Notes under the pieces: generated by a model
Seen by the model: only the letters and a program-made list of their open reading frames with translations
Told to the model about the DNA's origin: nothing
The model's database searches: none
Part shown: positions 31,484 to 38,278 of the stretch, piece after piece
Position numbering within the stretch: the stretch's first letter is position 1
Layout: each line of letters begins with the position of its first letter
Source: a virus
Virus record (IMG/VR): IMGVR_UViG_3300030108_004854
Span: 1 to 64,000 of that record
Strand: one strand, 5' to 3'
DNA length: 64,000 nt
Position numbers and translations under genes: made by a program

Positions 31484-32023
31484 ATGCAAAGCGGAATTGC
31501 AACGGAGTACATTCAAGCTGTACCTGATCAACAGCCACAACCAATAAACAAAGATCCACAACCCAAGAGTAAAAAAGAAGAGATAGGGCCGCTTGTTGAT
31601 ATTATGCTCCAAACATTGGGCTGTCTTAATCAACTGCAAATTCAAGCTCATCTTATTCATTTTAATTATGAGGCTCCTAATTTTCTTGCAGTACATAAAC
31701 AACTCAAAAAACAATATGAGTTACATTTAAAACAGTTTGACAAACTCGGTGAGCAAATTCGCAGTCTTGATTACATGACTGTAATGTGCAATAAAGGATT
31801 GATTAGCTGTTATAAAAAGTTTGAACATTGCAATTCGTATGATCCAATAGATATGCTTTGTATTTATATTAAAAATTTAGAGAATGCTGGAATGCTAGCT
31901 AAAAAAATGAATGATGTAGCTTGCAGGCATAAAGCACCAGACGTAGGACATTATGCTGCTGAGCTTGTAGGTGAAATGTTTGAGAGTGCATGGTTATTTA
32001 AAGCAACACTGCGTCGTATGTAA
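31484..32023 (+). CDS. Dps-like ferritin, 179 aa
   Basis: Ferritin-like four-helix protein of the Dps type, which oxidises and stores iron with peroxide and protects DNA. The spacing of the ferroxidase ligands is exact for Dps: H59 in HFNYEAPNF, H71 (12 later), D86 and E90 in FDKLGE (15 and 19 after H71), matching H31/H43/D58/E62 of classical Dps. A 35-residue polar N-terminal tail precedes the first helix. Transcribed divergently from hli, so both stress genes share the gap at 31423-31483. The end overlaps the convergent endonuclease gene by 73 nt. Confidence 0.85.
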   Translation: MQSGIATEYIQAVPDQQPQPINKDPQPKSKKEEIGPLVDIMLQTLGCLNQLQIQAHLIHFNYEAPNFLAVHKQLKKQYELHLKQFDKLGEQIRSLDYMTVMCNKGLISCYKKFEHCNSYDPIDMLCIYIKNLENAGMLAKKMNDVACRHKAPDVGHYAAELVGEMFESAWLFKATLRRM

Positions 32024-32349
32024 TGAGCTGCTTTTTCTAAACGTACTGGGTCATCTTTCATATGACCTAAAGCTATATTGCATTGATGACATAAAAGACC
32101 TCTTACAGTTTTTGTTAGATGGCAGTGATCCACATACAAAGGCTTGTCTGGCATTGTCTGGCACTTGTCTGGCATTGTCTGGCATTTGTCTGGCATTGTC
32201 TGGCACTTGTCTGGCATTGTCTGGCACTTGTCTGGCAGTTGTCCACAAATTTTACAAGTATAATTTTGTTCAACCAACATTTGTTTATATTTCTCTTCTG
32301 TAATTCCATAACGATGTTTTAGATTATGTTTACGACTAGCCACTAACAT
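31951..32349 (-). CDS. Endonuclease VII-type HNH nuclease with heptad-repeat insertion, 132 aa
   Basis: Start chosen at ATG 32349 (MLVASRKHNLKHRYG), because a longer frame from 32430 would read through the terminator at 32372-32396. LKHRYGITEEKYKQML, CKICGQ, then DHCHLTKTVRGLLCHQCN is the zinc/catalytic core of T4 endonuclease VII-like enzymes, which resolve DNA junctions. Between CKICGQ and DHCH there are four copies of the heptad PDKCQTM, absent from normal members. Confidence 0.85.
   Translation of the reverse strand: MLVASRKHNLKHRYGITEEKYKQMLVEQNYTCKICGQLPDKCQTMPDKCQTMPDKCQTMPDKCQTMPDKPLYVDHCHLTKTVRGLLCHQCNIALGHMKDDPVRLEKAAHYIRRSVALNNHALSNISPTSSAA
32141..32236. repeat. 21-bp tandem repeat inside the endonuclease gene
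   Basis: About 4.5 units of GGCACTTGTCTGGCATTGTC+T (21 nt), nearly identical; one unit has a C to T change and the first is shortened. In the sense of the gene each unit encodes PDKCQTM. The near identity points to recent slippage expansion. The unit is also open in other frames on both strands. Confidence 0.95.
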
Positions 32350-32371
32350 TAACTCTTTTTTAGATAGTAAC

Positions 32372-32396
32372 AAAAAAAGGAGACCAATTGGCCTCC
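32372..32396 (-). terminator. Terminator between sugar gene cluster and endonuclease gene
   Basis: In the minus-strand sense GGAGGCC-AATT-GGTCTCC (one G-U pair) is followed by TTTTTTTG. It ends the leftward transcript of the glycosyl/methyltransferase cluster and decides the start of the endonuclease gene. Confidence 0.85.
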
Positions 32397-32463
32397 CAAT
32401 AATTCCCTCAACCGTCCCGTTCAAGAACACTTGTAAACAGTATGTAAAGTAGGTTCGACTAAC

Positions 32464-33738
32464 CTACTCTTTGATAATAGCCCAAACCAGGTCATCGTAC
32501 CGACCAGACTCTCGTACATCAAATACACGAATACCTTCCTGTTGTTCAGACGTAAACAAAGCAGTTAATTCTGTAAGGATTTTTTCATCTTGAATATCTT
32601 CAATAATTAACACTCCTTTATTTGCAAGCAGGTCATAGTAGTACTTGGCTACAAATAAAATATCATCTTTTTTGTGACTTCCGTCATCAATAATGACGTG
32701 GTATTTTTTATCAGCAAATGTTCTTAATGCTGTAGCTGAATACGCATTTGTTTCATAAAAATCAAAACGATCAGGGTCCAGTTGGTCCCAAATAATATTG
32801 TTTACTTGATCGTATAAGTCAATTAAATCTAGCCAAGACTGTGGTAAATACTCATGCCATAGTAATGCAGATCCTCCATACTGCACTCCAATCTCTAAAA
32901 GGTTGCATTCTATATCTCGATACTGTTCTAACAAGTAAGCATAGATGCCAGTGTAGTTATGGATCGTTGCTTTATCTGTACCACCTGGATAATCAAAGCC
33001 ATTAATGTTGAGACTTTCTAATATCTCAATCATTTCTTTATCAGGCTCATGCCAACAAGGTTTGTCCATGTGTCTTTGTCCAGTCATATAGTTATCAGTA
33101 TAAATGCTTTTTGGATATGGTTGCAAATAATGATGTGCAATGCTTGAATTGTTGTATTTAGATTCCCATAAGTTTTTTACTTTAGGTTCTCCTGTACCAA
33201 TCCAAAATTTACGATCATATCTAAATGAACTTTCTAAGGCCTCTTCGTCCAAAGTATTGATATAACTTGATTTACCCCACCAGAAACCACCCGAGAAGTG
33301 TGGGTGATAACCCATTGAAGTATTTTCTTGCCAGTTAATACCAGCCAAATCATACCCATTTTGCAATGCTTGATAGCATTCACGCCAATTAGTGATGCAG
33401 AAGTACTGCATAAGTTTTCGCCAGTCTTCTGTATATTTAGTTTTTCTAGACGATCCTTTTGTATGAAAGTAACAAACGTATGCTTCAGGGTTGGCAGCAG
33501 ACCATTTCCGTAAGGCCTGGAGAGTTTCTGTTTCTTCTTGTTGATTCTTATTTCCTCTTGCAATAGCCTTATCTGGAATAGACAAAAGGCACAAGCTGCC
33601 ATTAAATCCAACATGGAAATGTTTAAGTTTGTCATAAAGACCATTGGAAACTAACGCACCTAGTTGTTCGTAATACATGTCTTCCCATCCTTGTCCTGGA
33701 AAGACGTGATAAAAACAACCAATATTAAGCGCGGTCAA
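32464..33738 (-). CDS. Fused glycosyltransferase-like/methyltransferase-like protein, 424 aa
   Basis: Residues about 1-200 resemble a small sugar transferase (YVCYFHTKGSS, HFSGGFWWGKSSYI, AHHYLQPYP); residues about 245-424 are a class I SAM-dependent methyltransferase-like fold with CNLLEIGVQYGGSALLWHEY (motif I), IIDDGSH and NKGVLIIEDI. The latter is like the cephalosporin hydroxylase/Methyltransf_24 group. The first gene to the right overlaps it by 14 nt, so the cluster is one operon. Probable modifier of a surface glycan or of DNA/virion sugars. Confidence 0.75.
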   Translation of the reverse strand: MTALNIGCFYHVFPGQGWEDMYYEQLGALVSNGLYDKLKHFHVGFNGSLCLLSIPDKAIARGNKNQQEETETLQALRKWSAANPEAYVCYFHTKGSSRKTKYTEDWRKLMQYFCITNWRECYQALQNGYDLAGINWQENTSMGYHPHFSGGFWWGKSSYINTLDEEALESSFRYDRKFWIGTGEPKVKNLWESKYNNSSIAHHYLQPYPKSIYTDNYMTGQRHMDKPCWHEPDKEMIEILESLNINGFDYPGGTDKATIHNYTGIYAYLLEQYRDIECNLLEIGVQYGGSALLWHEYLPQSWLDLIDLYDQVNNIIWDQLDPDRFDFYETNAYSATALRTFADKKYHVIIDDGSHKKDDILFVAKYYYDLLANKGVLIIEDIQDEKILTELTALFTSEQQEGIRVFDVRESGRYDDLVWAIIKE

Positions 33739-34960
33739 TTTCGATTTCAGGGAGCATTGTAATTAGTCTACCCTTGTATCCATCGTCAATCAGAGATTGC
33801 TTGATAGCTGGACCAAAATTATGCGCCATGATAATTATATTGTCTGGCCTGTCAAATCTTAAATATTCTCTGTCAACAATTCTAATGCTCGTACCAGGTA
33901 TATATTTACCTTGTTTTTGGACAGTATCATCAACACAATATGTATCATTTAATTGCCAAGAGTTAACTGCATTTAAATAAACACAGCCTTTAGCAGCTGC
34001 TCCAAACAAAGCAATGCTGCCATCTAATTTATTTAAAAATGCTTGGTCTTTAATAATTTTTGTCCACACTAATGACATGTAACGGTTGTAATCAAACCAT
34101 TCTTCTTTTTTAATAAATTCTTCTGCTGCATCTGTATCTCCATACATTTCTTTGTTTGTAATCCATAAACGCATTGAGCCGCCATGAATTGGAATTTTTT
34201 CAGCGTGATAAATATTAAGCCCAAATTTAGATAATAATTTTTTTATAGGTTTTACTAACCAGTAATAATAATGCTCATGATAAAACTGATCAAACTGTAA
34301 GGTTTCTAATGTAGTTAAGGTATAAGGAAACTCAAGAATCCAAGTACCGTCTAACTTTTCAGCAATACCTTCTACAAATTTTTCTGCATCAGGAGTGTGT
34401 TGAAATGCATTGGTTGTAAAAATAAAATCTGCTTTAGGAACTGGTGCTTTTTTACTCCAAAATTCATTAACAAAATGAATTCCTTTTTCTAAATTTTCAC
34501 CAGCAAAAGAATTACTGGCATCTACGTTATACATTTCCAGTGGACGACCTGCTTCTTGCTGCATAGTATGCAAAAGTGTGCCGTCATTACCTCCAATATC
34601 AATTATTCTTTTTGGTTTTAAATGCTTAATTGATTGCCACATTCGTCGACAATGACGAATATATGGTTTGTTCACTCCTGAATGATAAAGATAATCTGCA
34701 TATAGTTCTTCTGGAGGAACAGAAGTGTCTAAATGAATACAAAGATCTTCATTAATTAATGCACGTATTGGGTATTGCGTAGCAGCTAAAGCTTCTTCTG
34801 CTGTGTTTTTAAGGCTATTTACAACAGGTTGTGTACCTAAATCCAATAAAATATTAGATCCATCGAAGTTTTTGTCTTCTGACTGGATCGAATTCCCAAA
34901 ATGAGAGCGGATAATTTTTTCCGAAAGGCTTGGCATATTTTTCTTGGGCAGGACTACCAC
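33725..34960 (-). CDS. SAM-dependent sugar C-methyltransferase-like protein, 411 aa
   Basis: RIIDIGGNDGTLLHTM is SAM motif I; FIFTTNAFQHTPD, WILEFPY, YHEHYYYWLVKPI and the C-terminal ALFGAAAKGCVYLNA...NIIIMAHNFG form the two-domain plan of NDP-hexose C-methyltransferases (C-terminal Methyltransf_14-type). The usual N-terminal Cys zinc motif is not visible. Its start overlaps the GT2 gene by 107 nt. Probably acts in making an unusual deoxysugar. Confidence 0.8.
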   Translation of the reverse strand: MVVLPKKNMPSLSEKIIRSHFGNSIQSEDKNFDGSNILLDLGTQPVVNSLKNTAEEALAATQYPIRALINEDLCIHLDTSVPPEELYADYLYHSGVNKPYIRHCRRMWQSIKHLKPKRIIDIGGNDGTLLHTMQQEAGRPLEMYNVDASNSFAGENLEKGIHFVNEFWSKKAPVPKADFIFTTNAFQHTPDAEKFVEGIAEKLDGTWILEFPYTLTTLETLQFDQFYHEHYYYWLVKPIKKLLSKFGLNIYHAEKIPIHGGSMRLWITNKEMYGDTDAAEEFIKKEEWFDYNRYMSLVWTKIIKDQAFLNKLDGSIALFGAAAKGCVYLNAVNSWQLNDTYCVDDTVQKQGKYIPGTSIRIVDREYLRFDRPDNIIIMAHNFGPAIKQSLIDDGYKGRLITMLPEIEIDRA

Positions 34961-35591
34961 CCCACTTTTCTACATAATACTTGTAATTTTTCCGAAATGT
35001 GTATTGATTTTTTTTCTGAAAATCTGTTGAACTATTTAACGTACTTGATCTATGATGATGAGCTTGTAAAGGAATAGTATCCACACTTGCACCAGACTGT
35101 ATGATGCGATAGCGATAATCGTTGTCTTCAAAATAACCAGGAAAAAAGTTTTCGTCTAAATAACCTACTTTTGCAAGCAGTTGTGGTGTCCATAAAAATC
35201 CACACATACAATCCGTAGGCGTATTTCCCAGGAATGCACCAAAAGGAACAGTCGCTACTTTGTTTAAAACACGTTCCCATTGACCTGGAAGTGGATGCCA
35301 ATCATAGCCACATACAATCCAATGCTTGCAATCTGTATTGTCTCTAATGATTTGATTTACTGAGCCAGGGTATCCTGCATTCAAGTTATTCTGAACGACA
35401 ACAATTTCTTGTATATGGTCAGGTTTGCAATCGCATATAGCATCAATAGCTTTTTCGACTTCTTTATCGCGTTCCATTGAGTTGTCAACAATATAATACC
35501 TTTTCAAAGGAACATCTATTGTTTGAAAATGCTCAAGTAATAACTGTCCTCCTACTAAAACAGGGACACCAATACACTCTAATCTGTTCAT
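34854..35591 (-). CDS. Glycosyltransferase family 2-like protein, 245 aa
   Basis: YYIVDNS near residue 35, NLNAGYPGSVNQII, CGYDWHP, LDENFFPGYFEDNDYRYRI and AHHHRSST mark a GT-A fold sugar transferase (GT2 type), with the FEDNDY acidic block as likely catalytic/metal site. First gene of the three-gene sugar cluster. Likely substrate: a nucleotide sugar, for virion or host-surface decoration. Confidence 0.85.
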   Translation of the reverse strand: MNRLECIGVPVLVGGQLLLEHFQTIDVPLKRYYIVDNSMERDKEVEKAIDAICDCKPDHIQEIVVVQNNLNAGYPGSVNQIIRDNTDCKHWIVCGYDWHPLPGQWERVLNKVATVPFGAFLGNTPTDCMCGFLWTPQLLAKVGYLDENFFPGYFEDNDYRYRIIQSGASVDTIPLQAHHHRSSTLNSSTDFQKKNQYTFRKNYKYYVEKWGGSPAQEKYAKPFGKNYPLSFWEFDPVRRQKLRWI

Positions 35592-35621
35592 TTTACTGTT
35601 AAGCTAAATTTAATATACATA

Positions 35622-36461
35622 ATGATGATGGTTGTCGATAACGAAGGCCAAACTGTTTACGATCTTTTTAACGAAGACCCAGATACTTTTCTTGCTCTCA
35701 ATAGCAAGCCAGCACGAATCGTTATTAATGGTAAACGCCATTACGAAACTCCTTTTCTAACTGGTCCGGCAGCATCCGTTACTACTATTATCTCAGAGAC
35801 TGCTTCTGAAGCAAACAAAAAGAAACTAGAAATGTGGTCAAAAAACAACCCGGGTGTTAAAGAAGCTGCAGCGGAACGAGGTACCGCCATACATTCATGC
35901 ATGGAGCATTACTTGAAGAAAGAAGACGTTGACGTTCCTGAGCAGTATGGAGACTATTGGACTGGGATGCCAAACATTCTGAACCAATTTGACGAAGTAA
36001 TTTGGGCCGAAACACCTTTGTACGATAACCATCAGTTCGCTTTATCCGAAGATGGTATCGGGCGCGTGTGGGGCAGGGACGAAGAGGAGAGACCATGGGT
36101 GGGTAGCCCTGACATTATTGGAATTGCTGGCGGTAAGCTAACGCTTGCCGACTTAAAGACTAGTGCCAAACCTTATTGTAGGTGGTGGCCTAAAGATTAT
36201 CCAAAGGGTTCGCCTGAGTGGCGTGTCAGGCTTGGCGGATATATGAAATTTAAAAAATGTTGTTTGCAATTAGGTGCTTATGCACTAGGTATTGAGCAGA
36301 CACTTAACATGAAAGTGGATCAGGCTGCCATACTTGTTTCGACGCCAGAAGACACCCAGCTGTTTAAAATTTCTAGGCGTCATCTAGATTATTGTCAGCA
36401 AGACTGGTTAAAAGTTGTAGCGGAATACTACGATCAAATCAAATTAGACTACGAATTTTAA
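35622..36461 (+). CDS. PD-(D/E)XK exonuclease, 279 aa
   Basis: VGSPDIIGIAGGKLTLADLKTS holds the catalytic D...DxK pair, followed by CCLQLGAYALGIEQ (QxxxY helix) as in RecB-like phage exonucleases; RGTAIHSCMEHYL is the preceding conserved helix. Such nucleases act in host DNA degradation and recombination in T7-like cyanophages. Three consecutive ATGs at the start. Ends in a 4-nt convergent overlap with the next gene. Confidence 0.8.
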   Translation: MMMVVDNEGQTVYDLFNEDPDTFLALNSKPARIVINGKRHYETPFLTGPAASVTTIISETASEANKKKLEMWSKNNPGVKEAAAERGTAIHSCMEHYLKKEDVDVPEQYGDYWTGMPNILNQFDEVIWAETPLYDNHQFALSEDGIGRVWGRDEEERPWVGSPDIIGIAGGKLTLADLKTSAKPYCRWWPKDYPKGSPEWRVRLGGYMKFKKCCLQLGAYALGIEQTLNMKVDQAAILVSTPEDTQLFKISRRHLDYCQQDWLKVVAEYYDQIKLDYEF

Positions 36462-38164
36462 CGTAAATAAATAAATTGATCTGTAAGCTTAGGTCTAAAA
36501 TCAATGCCTTTTGATTTTAATTCAAGCATGTAATCACCAACTGCTTTTGGATCATTTATTACATTTAAAGCATTGTCATAATCTTTCATTCCAAATTTAC
36601 CTTTAAATTGAGGAAGTCCAGGAGCCGCTTGGAATCGATCATCAATACTATCTCCATCTGAATCTATAAATTCTGTTGTATAAACGACATCTTTAGGCTT
36701 GCCTAACATATTCCCATAGTTTCCTTGGAAATAATTAGAATCAACAGAATCTTGTAGATCATTACTAGGCATTTTATTTTTATCTCCTATTTTGTCTTGT
36801 ACTCTTTTACCTACTCCACCACCTAATTCCATATAGTCTTTCATCCACGAATTAACATCTGAAGCTTTATTATCTTTTAACGCATTTTTATATTCTTTAT
36901 AAGTAATTGTGTTACCAAACATTTTGTCAAGTTTATTCATTTGTTTATTGAAAGCTTTCATGTCTTTTTTATTTGGTTCACCTGCAATTCCTTGCCGCTG
37001 TAATTTTTTACCAAGGAATTCCATTAATTTTTGTGCATCTTCTTCATTATCGTAAGTTTCATAGCCAGCTTTTTTTTGTGCCTTTTTAAGATTTATATTT
37101 TTGAGATCATCTCCTTGGGAATTATACCAATCAATTAAATCTTGTTCGGATTTTAACGATCCATTACCATATTCATCTCCTTCATAAAAACCTTTGTTAT
37201 AAGCATCTATGATTTGATTAAAATCATCCATTCCTTTTTCACCTGTTCTTACATTAGTAAGTCCAGCTGATTGAGCTGCTTTAAGCATGTCATCATCTGA
37301 CAAACCTTCAGCTTGTAATCTTTGATAAAGATCAGCTTTATTTGGATCGTTATAAGTATATTCATTACGTAAACGTTGTTCTGGAGTTAAATCTAAAATA
37401 CTTGCATAACTTGTAGTTCCTCCTTCATCATCATCAGGATCTATATTTGCTTTAATAGACTGTGCACGTTGCAAGAAATAATCAAAATCTCGACCATCAA
37501 AAGATACATCTTTGTTAAACTCAGGTTTATTTGTTGCTGCATTGTATAACTCAGTAGTTAAAGGATCCCCTTCTGGTCTATCTATTAATTCTGGTAAAGC
37601 TGCGTTATTTGCATTACCATTGTCATTATCATTGTTATTATTAGTGTCTTTATCTACTGCTCTAGGGTCTTCTTCTGGCATATAATCTAAAATACTTGCA
37701 TAAGGATTTTTTTCTGATCCATAAGCATTTTCGTTTCGTTTTTGTATCATTTGTTCATACATTCCTCCGTCACCAAATATTTCTTCTTGTCTAGCTGCTC
37801 TACGATCAGCTGCAACTTCATCATTCATTCGAAGAATATTTTCATAAGAAGCATTTCTTTTTGCCATTTCTTCTTCAGAAAAGTAATCTTGAATTGCTAA
37901 ATCACCACTTCTTCGATCTGCATCTTTTTGCGTAGCTGAAACATATCCTTCAGTACCAGGAAGAATTCCTCCTTCTATTAAATCTTGTGTATAATTAGAT
38001 GTCAATATATCACTTGAACTGTCTCGCTCTTCTCGTTGCTTACTAAGTGCTTCTAGCTTTTCAGCCGTTTTGCTTTTAATATTCTCAATATTTGATTTAT
38101 CAAAATCTATTCCATCAACATATCCATTTAAAAAATTTGTCGGAGAAGATACAGGATTAACCAT
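36458..38164 (-). CDS. Large acidic virion-like protein, 568 aa
   Basis: Asp/Asn/Lys-rich, low complexity with a NNNNDNDNGNANN linker near residue 175 and repeated YASILD(YMPEE/LTPEQ) phrases at about 165 and 255. The style matches the minus-strand structural proteins of the window. It lies alone between two plus genes. Function unknown. Confidence 0.65.
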   Translation of the reverse strand: MVNPVSSPTNFLNGYVDGIDFDKSNIENIKSKTAEKLEALSKQREERDSSSDILTSNYTQDLIEGGILPGTEGYVSATQKDADRRSGDLAIQDYFSEEEMAKRNASYENILRMNDEVAADRRAARQEEIFGDGGMYEQMIQKRNENAYGSEKNPYASILDYMPEEDPRAVDKDTNNNNDNDNGNANNAALPELIDRPEGDPLTTELYNAATNKPEFNKDVSFDGRDFDYFLQRAQSIKANIDPDDDEGGTTSYASILDLTPEQRLRNEYTYNDPNKADLYQRLQAEGLSDDDMLKAAQSAGLTNVRTGEKGMDDFNQIIDAYNKGFYEGDEYGNGSLKSEQDLIDWYNSQGDDLKNINLKKAQKKAGYETYDNEEDAQKLMEFLGKKLQRQGIAGEPNKKDMKAFNKQMNKLDKMFGNTITYKEYKNALKDNKASDVNSWMKDYMELGGGVGKRVQDKIGDKNKMPSNDLQDSVDSNYFQGNYGNMLGKPKDVVYTTEFIDSDGDSIDDRFQAAPGLPQFKGKFGMKDYDNALNVINDPKAVGDYMLELKSKGIDFRPKLTDQFIYLR

Positions 38165-38210
38165 TTTTTATTAGTTCTTTTTATTTATTCTAATCCAATC
38201 AGCTCTTACT

Positions 38211-38223
38211 CACAAATGTACAG
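38211..38223 (-). promoter_or_regulatory. CACAAATGTACAG box before the primase-helicase
   Basis: Part of a 16-base identity with 14188-14203. Sits in the 114-nt divergent gap between the acidic virion-like gene and the primase-helicase; a possible -10 (TAGAAT at 38236 region) lies downstream. Confidence 0.6.
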
Positions 38224-38278
38224 AATGGCCTGCGGTCAAGGGAATGCTAGATAGAATACAAAGGCCCATATAATTCAC

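Noticed and set aside
31291-31512. Longer 73-aa form of the Hli protein
   Set aside because: The extra N-terminus is unlike any Hli and reaches into the divergent Dps promoter; ATG 31422 gives the usual compact form.
32141-32236. CRISPR-like direct repeats
   Set aside because: Units are contiguous with no spacers and encode a heptad in frame within a nuclease; it is a coding tandem repeat.
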